64,000 bases of DNA from Pelagibius sp048268885 (GTDB lineage: Bacteria; Pseudomonadota; Alphaproteobacteria; Kiloniellales; Kiloniellaceae): contig JBLWUP010000020.1 in the NCBI GenBank assembly GCA_048268885.1, positions 1 through 64,000 on the forward strand, given 5' to 3'. This document shows, in pieces, positions 43,404 to 51,423 of this stretch. The position numbers and the translations under genes were made by a program. How positions within the stretch are numbered: the stretch's first letter is position 1; each line of letters opens with the position of its first letter. The notes under the pieces were generated by a model. That model worked only from the letters and a program-made list of their open reading frames with translations. It was not told the origin of the DNA and did not search any database.

Positions 43404-44075
43404 TTAGACGTCCGACCACATGCGCAGCAGGTTCGCATAGGCCTTGAAGGCGAGGTCGGTTTCCTCACCGTCGGGATCGACGGAACCGAGACGGCGCCGG
43501 ATCTTGTCGATGTCATAGAGGATTTCGCGCCGCGCCGGGTCGGCGATATAGCTCTGCACCCAGGTCACAGCCGCCAGGCGCTCGCCTTCGCTCACCGGCT
43601 TTACCCGGTGCAGGGTGCTGGAGGGATAGACCACCGCCGCGCCCGCCGGCAGCTTCACTTCCTGCGGGCCGAAGGGGCTTGCCATTTCCAGCTCGCCGCC
43701 TTCGTAGTCATCGGGGCTGCTGAGGAAGACGGTGACCGAAAGATCGCTGCGCAGCTTCGTGCCGCTACCCATCAGCGCATCGTCGACGTGCATGCCGTAA
43801 TTCATGCCCGTGCTGTAGCGGCTGAACAGGGGACGCTGAATCGACTTGGGCAAGGCCACGCGCTGGAACTCCGCACTGCGGCGCAGGGCGTCGACGACCA
43901 TCTTGTCGATTTGCTTGCGGCTGTCGTCCTTCGGACTGAGCTGCTCGTTGTGCTTCACGCGTTTGGCGCGGAAGCCCGCGGTCTTCTGGCCATCGATGAA
44001 CTCGCCATCGGTCAGCGCCTTGCGGATGGTCTTCAGGGCCGGCCAGTCCAGCACGGAATCGATAGTTGCGAGCAT
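43404..44075 (-). CDS. PKHD-type 2-oxoglutarate/Fe(II) oxygenase (PiuC/YbiX-like)
   Basis: A 223-aa protein from ATG 44075, matching the usual length of Fe(II)-dependent PKHD hydroxylases. The iron triad is visible as His96-x-Asp98 (YGMHVDDA) and His156 (SSTLHRVKP); the 2-oxoglutarate-binding Arg lies in EGERLAAVTW. SDLSVTVFLSSPDDYEGGEL is characteristic. It hydroxylates a protein or small substrate, unknown in this family. It sits between the two Hint genes in the same leftward cluster, 11 bp after the lipoprotein gene. Confidence 0.92.
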   Translation of the reverse strand: MLATIDSVLDWPALKTIRKALTDGEFIDGQKTAGFRAKRVKHNEQLSPKDDSRKQIDKMVVDALRRSAEFQRVALPKSIQRPLFSRYSTGMNYGMHVDDALMGSGTKLRSDLSVTVFLSSPDDYEGGELEMASPFGPQEVKLPAGAAVVYPSSTLHRVKPVSEGERLAAVTWVQSYIADPARREILYDIDKIRRRLGSVDPDGEETDLAFKAYANLLRMWSDV

Positions 44076-44086
44076 GGGCCTATACC

Positions 44087-44473
44087 TTATGACCGGACCG
44101 GTTTCCACAAGCCGTCATCGTCGCGGCAAGCTGTGCGTTCCCGGCTGGTGCGGTCCTCTGCGCCGGCGTCGATAACCTCGATATAGACCCGGCAATAGAA
44201 CCCGGCGGAGCTCCGGTAAGTGCGCAGCGGCGTGATCTCGCCGCGGCTGCCATCTTCCACGTAGCTCCACGTCAGGCTGGTCTTGCTGTGCGCAGTCTCC
44301 AGGGCTTCCTGGACCGTGTTGCGCGCCAGGACCTCGGCACGCGGCGTCAGCGCGTTATAGGCCGGATCGCCCGCGTCACGCGAGTCCGATGTCTGGGCGC
44401 AGGCGCCCAGCACCATCAAAGTGGCCCCCGCAGCTGCCAGCGGCAGGGGTTTTGCCGTGCAGCGCCGCGACAT
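44087..44473 (-). CDS. Lipoprotein with surface-antigen-like C-terminal domain
   Basis: A 128-aa lipoprotein from ATG 44473, which overlaps the stop of the Hint paralog 2 gene (TAATG). Lipobox LGAC (about Cys25). The C-terminal half (QEALETAHSKTSLTWSYVED, then RTYRSSAGFYCRVYIEV and TACRDDDGLWKPV) has the pattern of RT0821/Lpp0805-type surface lipoproteins. The same domain forms the C-terminal part of the anti-sigma factor encoded 1.8 kb away. It may be a periplasmic stress sensor or antigen. Confidence 0.8.
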   Translation of the reverse strand: MSRRCTAKPLPLAAAGATLMVLGACAQTSDSRDAGDPAYNALTPRAEVLARNTVQEALETAHSKTSLTWSYVEDGSRGEITPLRTYRSSAGFYCRVYIEVIDAGAEDRTSRERTACRDDDGLWKPVRS

Positions 44474-45462
44474 TACCGCCACCCCCTCTCGATCAGGTCG
44501 GCTTCCTCGGCCGGACTGAGGTCTCGGTCCGCCGCGCCGGGATTGCCGGGGAAGAAGTCGTCATCGCCACCCTCACCGGACTCGCCGCTGTCGTCATCTC
44601 CCGACTCGCCGCCATCGTCGTCATCGCCCGACTCGCCGCTTTCGCCCGACTCACCGCTATCGTCGTCGTCCCCGCTTTCGCCGCCTTCACCTCCGTCGTC
44701 GTCGCCCCCATCGTCACCGCCTTCTCCGCCGTCGTCATCCCCGCCGTCGTCATCCCCGCCGTCGTCACCCCCGCCGTCGTCACCCCCGCCGTCGTCACCC
44801 CCGCCGTCGTCGCCCCCGTCGTCGTCGCCCCCGTCGTCGTCGCCGCCTTTGTTGTGCACGACAAAGCCGTTGGCGATGTAGCTGTGGTCACCGTCCAGCA
44901 ACAGGTTGTAAACCGTGGCTTCAGCATCCCCGGTCACGGAATCCAAGAGGCGCAGCGGCTCGAACCACAGTTCGACCTCGACGTTGCGCGCCAGGTTGTC
45001 GCTGACGCTGACAGGACCGGCATGCCGAGCTCGGGTCAGCAGATCACCGACCGCCAGACTACCCACCTTCAGCGCTGCGTTTTCCCAAGCAGTGGCCGCC
45101 GGGTCGATGGATTTCCAGCCGGCCATGGTCAGAAAGGGATGTTCGGCGGTGACGAAAGGCGCGCCGCCGTTGAAGGCATAGAGCCGCCGCCCGGCGAGCT
45201 TCGGCGTTTCCACCTCCCGCACACGGTTCACGCCGCCACGGCCGCCGCGCAGCAGATCGCCCGGCCGGACCTCCTCGATAACCTTTTCCGAACCGTCGGC
45301 CATCAGAACCCTGGTTCCAGGCACGAAGCATGAACTCGCGTAGCTCACCGACGCGCCGCCAAAATCCGGGTCCATCACGACGGGAGCAACGGTCAGGGAA
45401 AGGGCGACGATGCTGGTCGTGGCCATCAGCCTGGCGAAGGCAACCCTGTTCCGGCGTTTCAT
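44473..45462 (-). CDS. Secreted Hint-domain protein with Asp/Gly-rich tail (paralog 2)
   Basis: A 329-aa protein from ATG 45462 (GAGGGA upstream). A signal (MATTSIVALSLTVAPVV) and YASS precede a Hint domain that opens with CFVPGTRVLMADGSEKVI and closes with DGDHSYIANGFVVHN, followed by KGG. The tail of about 120 residues is built of GGDDG and GESGDDDD units, part of it from exact 15-bp DNA repeats. It closely resembles paralog 1 over the Hint domain (FNGGAPFVTAEHPFLT). It heads the leftward cluster and is divergent from the ECF sigma gene, so it is a plausible sigma target. Confidence 0.85.
   Translation of the reverse strand: MKRRNRVAFARLMATTSIVALSLTVAPVVMDPDFGGASVSYASSCFVPGTRVLMADGSEKVIEEVRPGDLLRGGRGGVNRVREVETPKLAGRRLYAFNGGAPFVTAEHPFLTMAGWKSIDPAATAWENAALKVGSLAVGDLLTRARHAGPVSVSDNLARNVEVELWFEPLRLLDSVTGDAEATVYNLLLDGDHSYIANGFVVHNKGGDDDGGDDDGGDDGGGDDGGGDDGGGDDGGDDDGGDDDGGEGGDDGGDDDGGEGGESGDDDDSGESGESGESGDDDDGGESGDDDSGESGEGGDDDFFPGNPGAADRDLSPAEEADLIERGWR
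44728..44817. repeat. Six 15-bp tandem repeats encoding GGDDG in Hint paralog 2
   Basis: GCCGTCGTCATCCCC occurs twice, GCCGTCGTCACCCCC three times and GCCGTCGTCGCCCCC once, end to end. A shorter 12-bp relative continues to about 44847. Read leftward each unit encodes Gly-Gly-Asp-Asp-Gly. Such repeats can expand or contract in frame. Confidence 0.9.
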
Positions 45463-45699
45463 GGATAGCGATCCCTCAATCGACAGTAGGTCTAGGGTCC
45501 TAAGAGGACATCTAAGTTACCCTAACAACCCTCAAGATTGTCTTTTCGTCCCGAGTCCGTCCATCATTAGGAAAAAATTTCTCGTTGGACACAAAAAGTG
45601 GTGTTCAGACGGGATGAAACGGCGTCGCCGGGTGTTGTCGGACTGTTGAGGGAGCAGCACCGCGGACTTGTCGCGCAATGCTGTCGGAGGAAACAACGT

Positions 45700-46251
45700 T
45701 TGGACGAGGGCATTCGCAAGGAAATGATCGCCGTCCTGCCGCAACTGCGACGTTTCGCCTATGGCTTGACCGGGTCGATCCCCGACGGGGATGACCTGGT
45801 GCAGGCGACTTGTGAGCGGGCCATCGCCAATCTCGACAAGTGGGAGCTTGGCACCAGACTGGACAGCTGGATGTATCGCATTGCTCAAAACCTGCACCGC
45901 AACGCGATCCGGGATGCCGCCTCGCGGGCCCGCAAGCTGACCGAACTGGGTGCGGAGATGGATCGCAGCACCGACGGTCTGCGCGAACAGGAAAGCCGGG
46001 CCACCCTGGCAAAGGTACGCCGCTTCGTCGAGCAGCTGCCCGAGGAGCAACGGACCATCATGTTGCTCGTCTGTGTCGAGGGCCGCTCCTACAAGGAGGT
46101 CGCGGCCATCACCGGCCTGCCGATCGGCACCGTCACCAGCCGCCTCGGCCGGGCCCGGGCGGCCTTGCGGGAATATCTGGACCATGGAACCGCCGCTCCG
46201 GGGACGGAACACACTGCCGCGGAAGCGCGCCAGAAAGGAGACGTCGGATGA
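45700..46251 (+). CDS. ECF-type RNA polymerase sigma factor
   Basis: A 183-aa sigma-70 family factor starting at TTG 45700, chosen because GGAGGA lies 8 nt upstream; an ATG at 45724 is the alternative. Region 2 is visible (YGLTGSIPDGDDLVQATCER, KWELGTRLDSWMYRIAQN) and region 4 (LPEEQRTIMLLVCVEGRSYK, VTSRLGRARAALREYL). Its stop overlaps the anti-sigma start (ATGA). It likely responds to envelope or oxidative stress; divergent Hint genes are candidate targets. Confidence 0.92.
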   Translation: MDEGIRKEMIAVLPQLRRFAYGLTGSIPDGDDLVQATCERAIANLDKWELGTRLDSWMYRIAQNLHRNAIRDAASRARKLTELGAEMDRSTDGLREQESRATLAKVRRFVEQLPEEQRTIMLLVCVEGRSYKEVAAITGLPIGTVTSRLGRARAALREYLDHGTAAPGTEHTAAEARQKGDVG

Positions 46252-46886
46252 GCAAGCGTCTCGACCCCGGGACCATAGAGGCCTATGTCGACGGCCAGCT
46301 GGAGCCTGATGCCATGGCTGAGACAGCCGAAAGCCTGATGCAAGACCCCGAGGCCTTGGCCAGGGTACGCGCCCTGCACGGCGACTGTGCCCTGCTCCGC
46401 GCCGCCTATCAGGACGCCGCCGAGGAACCACTTCCCGCGGCGCTGCTGGCGACCATTGACCACGGCTTCGACGAACGGCGCCGGCGCAGCCGCAAGTCAG
46501 CGCCGCGTCTGGCCCTGGCGGCGGCCATCGCGCTGGCGCTGGTCGGCGGGCTGGCGGGCTATCTCGCCGGCGAATACCGGCTGCGCAGCGAACTGGAGGC
46601 CATCGCCGCACGGGACGCCGAGGACCAGCGCATACTGGCGGCCGCCATCGAACAGGCGCTGGAACGCAGCACGTCGGGTCAGAGCGTCGAATGGCGCAAT
46701 CCCGACAGCGGCGCTCACGGCCAGGTGGTCCCGGTGCGCACCTACCGCAGCAAGTCGAACCATTGGTGCCGGGAGTACCTCGCCTCCAAGGTTTCCGACA
46801 CTACCGAGGAGAAGATCCGCGCCATCGCCTGCCGCGCCGGAGACGGTGACTGGGTGAAAGTGGAGGAGCTGTTTTACGACAGCTAG
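46248..46886 (+). CDS. Transmembrane anti-sigma factor with surface-antigen-like C-terminal domain
   Basis: A 212-aa protein. Residues 1-80 are a cytoplasmic anti-sigma-type helical region (LDPGTIEAYVDGQLEPDAMA, ALHGDCALLRAAY), without a clear HxxxCxxC zinc motif. A TM helix lies at about 86-106 (LALAAAIALALVGGLAGYLA). The periplasmic C terminus (AAAIEQALERSTSGQSVEWR, RTYRSKSNHWCREYLAS, ACRAGDGDWVKV) resembles the mature part of the lipoprotein at 44087. It would hold the sigma factor until its periplasmic domain senses a signal. It is coupled to the sigma gene by a 4-bp overlap. Confidence 0.85.
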   Translation: MSKRLDPGTIEAYVDGQLEPDAMAETAESLMQDPEALARVRALHGDCALLRAAYQDAAEEPLPAALLATIDHGFDERRRRSRKSAPRLALAAAIALALVGGLAGYLAGEYRLRSELEAIAARDAEDQRILAAAIEQALERSTSGQSVEWRNPDSGAHGQVVPVRTYRSKSNHWCREYLASKVSDTTEEKIRAIACRAGDGDWVKVEELFYDS

Positions 46887-46889
46887 GGT

Positions 46890-48155
46890 CTAAATCTCGC
46901 TGCCGGGCTTCAAACTGCGGCTCACCACCCGCTTGAAGGTGAGCCCCTGGACGACGATCGAGAAAACCACCACCGCATAGGTGATGGCCAGGATGGGCGC
47001 CTTCTCCGGCCCTTCCGGCAAAGACAGCGCCAGGGCCACGGAGATGCCGCCGCGCAGGCCGCCCCAGACCAGGACCGGGATCGCGCCCTTCGTGAAGGTC
47101 TGACGCAGCGCCAGCAGGCTCATCGGGACCGAGACGCCGATAAAGCGCCCCAGCAGGACGATGGGAATCGCCAGCAGGGCCGCTTCGGCCGAGACCAGGT
47201 TCACCCGAATCACCAGCACCTCCAAGCCGATCAGCAGGAACAGCAGCGAGTTCAGAATTTCGTCGAGCAGTTCCCAGAAGTTCAGCAGGTGCTCGCGCGT
47301 CTTTTCGCTCATGGCATAGGCCACGCCGTGGTTGCCGATGAAGATGCCGGCCACCACGACGGCGAGCGGGCCGCTGACATGCAGCAGATGGGCAAGCGCG
47401 TAGGTCACGGTCACGAGCGCCAGGGTGATCATGATCTCCAGGTTGTGCTCGTCCAGGCTGGCCAGGGCCCGGTAGGCGATATAGCCGGCCACCGCCCCCA
47501 GCAGCGCCCCGCCTCCCGCCTCCTGCGCGAAGAGCCGGGCCACCTCCAGGGCGCCGACATCGGCTTCCGGCCCCCCGCTGGCGATGGCCACCACGATAAG
47601 GAAAATCACCACCCCGACGCCGTCGTTGAACAGGGACTCGCCCGCGATCTTCGCCTCCACCGCAGCCGGCACCTTGATGGTTTTCAGGATTCCCAGCACC
47701 GCGACAGGGTCGGTCGGGCTGATCAGAGCCCCAAAGGCGAGCGCCCAGATAAAGGGGATCTCCAGCCCCAGCAGCCCGAAAACCAGCCACGCCAGGGTGC
47801 CGACCACGAAAGTCGAGAGCACAACCCCAAGGGTCGCCATGGCGGTGATGGCCGCCAGACGGCTGCGCAAGGCCGTCAGGTCGACGTGCAGCGCGCCGGC
47901 GAAGAGCAGAAAACTCAGCATGCCGTTCAGCAGGGTCTCGTCGAAGTCGATGCGGGCCAGGGCGGCGGTCACCGGACCGTGGACATCCGTCGCCGGAAAC
48001 AGCAGTTCCAGGACGACCAGCCCCAGGGCCGCCGCGAGGGCGATGATCATCAGCCCGATGCTGTGCGGCAGCCTCAGCAGCTTATGATTGATGTAGCCGA
48101 AAAGCGCGACCAGCCCGAAGAGAATCGCGACGATATCGAAGATCGACAAGGTCAT
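46890..48155 (-). CDS. CPA1-family Na+/H+ antiporter
   Basis: A 421-aa membrane protein from ATG 48155 with about 12 TM segments. The CPA1 motif GESLFNDGVGVVIFLIV (about 168-184) and ALISPTDPVAVLG (about 143-155) are clear, as is the Arg-containing WGGLRGGISVALALSLP near the C terminus. It exchanges cytoplasmic Na+ for H+. It overlaps nothing and is convergent with the anti-sigma gene (3 bp between stops). Salt adaptation fits with the ectoine genes. Confidence 0.92.
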   Translation of the reverse strand: MTLSIFDIVAILFGLVALFGYINHKLLRLPHSIGLMIIALAAALGLVVLELLFPATDVHGPVTAALARIDFDETLLNGMLSFLLFAGALHVDLTALRSRLAAITAMATLGVVLSTFVVGTLAWLVFGLLGLEIPFIWALAFGALISPTDPVAVLGILKTIKVPAAVEAKIAGESLFNDGVGVVIFLIVVAIASGGPEADVGALEVARLFAQEAGGGALLGAVAGYIAYRALASLDEHNLEIMITLALVTVTYALAHLLHVSGPLAVVVAGIFIGNHGVAYAMSEKTREHLLNFWELLDEILNSLLFLLIGLEVLVIRVNLVSAEAALLAIPIVLLGRFIGVSVPMSLLALRQTFTKGAIPVLVWGGLRGGISVALALSLPEGPEKAPILAITYAVVVFSIVVQGLTFKRVVSRSLKPGSEI

Positions 48156-48166
48156 CCCCGACCGTC

Positions 48167-48739
48167 CTAGCCGGCGCTGAAGGTCAGCGACAGCCCGATG
48201 GCCATGAAGGTGTAGTAATGGTCTTCCACCGTCCTGGGGTTCATGAAGCACTGCAGCTTGAAGAAGAGGGTACCGTCGGCGGTGTCAAAGTTCATGAAGG
48301 TCCAGCGGGCGTTGGTCAGATTGCCGCTGACGATGGAGTGGAAAGCCTTGCGGTCGGCCAATTGGACAACACTCACGTCATGGATATGGGGTTTACCGAA
48401 CGTCTTCTGGAGCGCCCTCAGAAAGCGTTCTTCTTTGCTCATTGCCCGGATGTAGGCATCCAGGTCCACCGGCTTGTCAGAACCCAGGTTGAAGGCCTTA
48501 ATGCCGCAGCCCGCCGGCGGCTTCCCGGGAAGGTCGGGCGCCCGAAAGCTGAGAATATCGCCCCTGCTCATGCTCGCCTCGTCCAGCCGCCAGTCCGGCG
48601 GAACCTTGATTGAGACGCCGTAGTCGTCGGCGCTGTAGCTGCGCCAGTCCGAGGTATCCGGAAGTGTTTGAGCGGCGGCCTGACAAGGAAGCCAGAGAAA
48701 GATCAGCAGTCCGGCCGTCCGCAACCAAGTGAAGTTCAT
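48167..48739 (-). CDS. Exported protein of unknown function
   Basis: A 190-aa protein from ATG 48739 with a Sec signal (MNFTWLRTAGLLIFLWLPCQAAAQ). The mature part has a PsbP/DUF1795-like feel: SYSADDYGVSIKVPPDWRLD, FNLGSDKPVDLDAYIRAMSK, RWTFMNFDTADGTLFFKLQ and YYTFMAIGLSL; it contains two Cys. Such folds are periplasmic or outer-membrane associated, but the match is weak and no function is assigned. It lies 11 bp upstream of the antiporter gene in the same direction. Confidence 0.68.
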   Translation of the reverse strand: MNFTWLRTAGLLIFLWLPCQAAAQTLPDTSDWRSYSADDYGVSIKVPPDWRLDEASMSRGDILSFRAPDLPGKPPAGCGIKAFNLGSDKPVDLDAYIRAMSKEERFLRALQKTFGKPHIHDVSVVQLADRKAFHSIVSGNLTNARWTFMNFDTADGTLFFKLQCFMNPRTVEDHYYTFMAIGLSLTFSAG

Positions 48740-48836
48740 ATAAGCGCCGGCAGGCCGCATGCATTCTCTCCCCCAAACACCGGTTCAGGTAAGAGGACCC
48801 ACTTCAACCTGTGATGTCAAGAAGGACAGACGGCGC

Positions 48837-50633
48837 CTACTCCGCCGCCGAGACCGTCTTCTTGGCGTGCTTCTCGCGCGCCGCGGCCTCACGCTGGGCC
48901 TTGGCGACGGCGGCCTGGGCTGAATCGGTGAGCGCGAACATCTCCAGCTCCTCTTCCTCTCCATGGTCGTCCACGGGGGTCAGCGCCTGGTCCGTGTAGC
49001 TCTGGGTCGCCGGGTCGCGCTTGATGCGCTGGCACTTGAGATACAGCGTCAGGGCGAACCAGGTGAAGGGGACGTAGGTCGAGAGCATCTCCCACAGCCG
49101 GCGCGGGTAGAACACCAGCGGCGATTCCAGCGGCAGGCCGGCGCGGCGCTGCGTCCTCACCTTGCGGCGGAAGTAACCGCCCTGCAGCGGGTGGACCTTC
49201 TCGTAGCGGATGCAGCCGGCGAACTGCAGGGCGTGCGCCCAGATGCGCTCCGGCTTGTTGCCGCTGACCACCATCCGCTTCATCAGCGTTTCCAGGTGCT
49301 CGTCGGAGTAATAGAGTTCCCAGGCCTCGTTGTAGATGCCCTGCCATTCCTCCTTCGACATCAGCGGATGGCCGGTGCAGACGTGCTCCAGATCGTAGAT
49401 GTTCATGTCGGGGTCCATGGGGACGCCCTTCAGGTAGAGGTTCTTGTGGTCCTCCGAGCCCGGCAGCGGCGTCAGGCAGAAGAACTCCAGGATGTCGATC
49501 GGCAGCTCGCGTTTGATGACCTCGATGTCGTGGGCGATCTTCTCCGGCGTGTCGGCCGGGAAGCCCAGGATGTAGCCGGCGTAGGTCAGGATCTGCTGCT
49601 CACGCCAGGCCTGCAGCATGGCGCGGTATTCGGTGATGCGATTCTGGCGCTTCTTGGCCGCCATCAGATTGTCGGGATTGATGTTCTCCAGCCCGATGAA
49701 GACCCGCGCCACGCCGGCCCGCTTGGCCTTGGAAATGAAGTTCTTGATCTGGTGGCACAGCGTGTCGACCTGAATGATGATGGAGAACGGCAGGCCGGTC
49801 TCCTCACGCAGATCCCCCAGGCGGTCGAAGATCGCTTCCCAGTTCTTGTTGCGGGCGAAGTTGTCGTCGGTGATGAAAAACCGGCAGATGCCCTGCTCGA
49901 TGTTGGCGCGCACCAGCCGCTCGACATCATCGGCCTCGCGGAAGCGCGACTTGCGGCCCTGCACGTTGATGATGGTGCAGAAGCTGCACTGGAAGGGGCA
50001 GCCGCGTCCGGCATCGAAACAGGCGACCGAACCGCCGTAGCGCCGCACCATGGACTCCGGCAGATAGGGCGTCGGCTGGCCGTCCATCCCCGGCAAGTCG
50101 GTCATGTAGTTGTAGATCGGCTTCAAGTCGCCGTTCAGGGCATCGCGGTAGAACTCCTGCAGCCGCCCCTCGCCTTCGCCGGCATAGAGCGTGATGCCCA
50201 GGTCCAGGGCCTCCTGCAGGTCCGGCGGCAGCTCCGGCAGCATCGCCAGGCAGCCGCTGGGGTGGAAGCCGCCGATGGCGACCTGCAGGCCCTCGGCGCG
50301 GAACCGGCGCGCGATGTCGAGGGCGCGGGGGAACTGGTTCGACTGCACGCCGACCAGGCAGACCACGCCCGTCGTGCCCGGCGCCTTGAGGCGCTCGGTG
50401 ATCTCCTTCATCGGGATGATGGTGTTGGTTTCGTCGCAGCCATTGAGCACCACCTCGACGTCGTCGCCGAGCAGGCGGCGCTCGATTACGTCCAGGGTGA
50501 TGCCGTAGAGGCTCGACAGGGTATTCGAGGGGACCCAGGCCTTGGCCCACTGAATGACGTAACCGTTGTCATCGTAGTGCGACGGCTTAATTAGTTCGAT
50601 AACAAACCGTTTTTTGAGGCCATCGGCAGTCAT
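48837..50633 (-). CDS. B12-binding radical SAM enzyme
   Basis: A 598-aa protein. Residues about 1-165 are a cobalamin-binding-type N-terminal domain (GVVCLVGVQSNQFPRALDIA, VAIGGFHPSGCLAMLPELP). The radical SAM cluster motif is Cys212-x3-Cys216-x2-Cys219 (RGCPFQCSFCT), followed by the barrel (ITDDNFARNKNWEAIF, YILGFPADTPEKIAHDIEV). A C-terminal extension of about 130 residues ends in acidic and Ala/Lys-rich sequence. The family includes methyl- or carbon-skeleton-modifying enzymes; substrate unknown. The start is ATG 50633. It has no close operon partner. Confidence 0.9.
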   Translation of the reverse strand: MTADGLKKRFVIELIKPSHYDDNGYVIQWAKAWVPSNTLSSLYGITLDVIERRLLGDDVEVVLNGCDETNTIIPMKEITERLKAPGTTGVVCLVGVQSNQFPRALDIARRFRAEGLQVAIGGFHPSGCLAMLPELPPDLQEALDLGITLYAGEGEGRLQEFYRDALNGDLKPIYNYMTDLPGMDGQPTPYLPESMVRRYGGSVACFDAGRGCPFQCSFCTIINVQGRKSRFREADDVERLVRANIEQGICRFFITDDNFARNKNWEAIFDRLGDLREETGLPFSIIIQVDTLCHQIKNFISKAKRAGVARVFIGLENINPDNLMAAKKRQNRITEYRAMLQAWREQQILTYAGYILGFPADTPEKIAHDIEVIKRELPIDILEFFCLTPLPGSEDHKNLYLKGVPMDPDMNIYDLEHVCTGHPLMSKEEWQGIYNEAWELYYSDEHLETLMKRMVVSGNKPERIWAHALQFAGCIRYEKVHPLQGGYFRRKVRTQRRAGLPLESPLVFYPRRLWEMLSTYVPFTWFALTLYLKCQRIKRDPATQSYTDQALTPVDDHGEEEELEMFALTDSAQAAVAKAQREAAAREKHAKKTVSAAE

Positions 50634-50785
50634 AGACGCCCCCCACTTGTGGCCATGAATACTAAAACTAACGCATTTTGCTTAGCAAACCTAGGGGGAA
50701 GGGACTAAGCAGCAGCCGACCAGAAGCGGCTTCGAGATCAAAACGCCCAAATGATTGTTTTAGGGGAGTAAAACGCAATGCGGCG

Positions 50786-50809
50786 GCCCCGCGATACTCA
50801 ACACGGGGC
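50786..50809 (-). terminator. Weak terminator-like hairpin after the DUF4399 gene
   Basis: GCCCCG (50786-50791) pairs with CGGGGC (50804-50809), followed on the minus strand by a short T-containing stretch (GCGTTTTAC). It is a modest candidate. Confidence 0.35.
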
Positions 50810-50839
50810 TGCTGCAGTTAAGGCCGCGCGGCGGCGACT

Positions 50840-51265
50840 CTATTGCACCGTGATGGTGATCTGCTCGGACAACACCGGCGGATTGTGCGGGATGTGGCTC
50901 CAGTCGCCCAGGATCAGCTGCAGGGTATGGGTGCCCGGCGCCAGGTCGATGGACGTCTCCGTCTGGCCGCCGCCGAAGTGCTTGTGATGGTCGTCGGCCG
51001 GCAGCGGCTCGTCGAGCGCCGCGCCGCTGGGCGCCGGCGTGTCGATCAGCAGGTGGTGGTGGCCGGTGTTGGCCTTGTCCTCGACACCGGCGGGCGCCAC
51101 GCCCATGCCCTTCAGGCCGAAGCGGACCGTTACCGGCGAAGAGACCGTCGCGCCGTCCTGCGGTGAAATGAAATAGAGCTCGGCACCGGCCGGCGACGGC
51201 GTTTCGCCGGCCAAAGCCGTGCCGGCCAGCAGCGTCATCACCGCCGCCAGAATCGTACAACGCAT
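50840..51265 (-). CDS. DUF4399-family exported protein
   Basis: A 141-aa protein from ATG 51265 (AAGGAAGGA upstream). Signal MRCTILAAVMTLLAGTALAG. The domain is a small beta sandwich with ELYFISPQDGATVSSPVTVR and the family hallmark TGHHHLLIDTP, then FGGGQTETSIDLAPGTHTLQ and LGDWSHIPH. His-rich loops suggest metal binding. Function unknown for the family. It is transcribed leftward and alone. Confidence 0.83.
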   Translation of the reverse strand: MRCTILAAVMTLLAGTALAGETPSPAGAELYFISPQDGATVSSPVTVRFGLKGMGVAPAGVEDKANTGHHHLLIDTPAPSGAALDEPLPADDHHKHFGGGQTETSIDLAPGTHTLQLILGDWSHIPHNPPVLSEQITITVQ

Positions 51266-51423
51266 TCTGCGTCCTTCCTTGGGTAGATTTGTTCCGTACC
51301 CCGAAATTAGAACGGGGCACCCTAAAGACAAGCAGTGCCCCAAGAACGACGCCGCCGAAAGTGTGAAAAAGAGGGCGATCCCGCGCCGTCAGGCGCGCGG
51401 GCGGGCGTTCCTGGCCAAGGCGC

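Noticed and set aside
44728..44817. CRISPR-like array
   Set aside because: The 15-bp units are contiguous without spacers and lie in frame within a Hint gene tail.
48963..50594. Rightward 543-codon frame opposite the radical SAM gene
   Set aside because: Antisense shadow with Gln/His/Val bias; the minus strand has the CxxxCxxC cluster.
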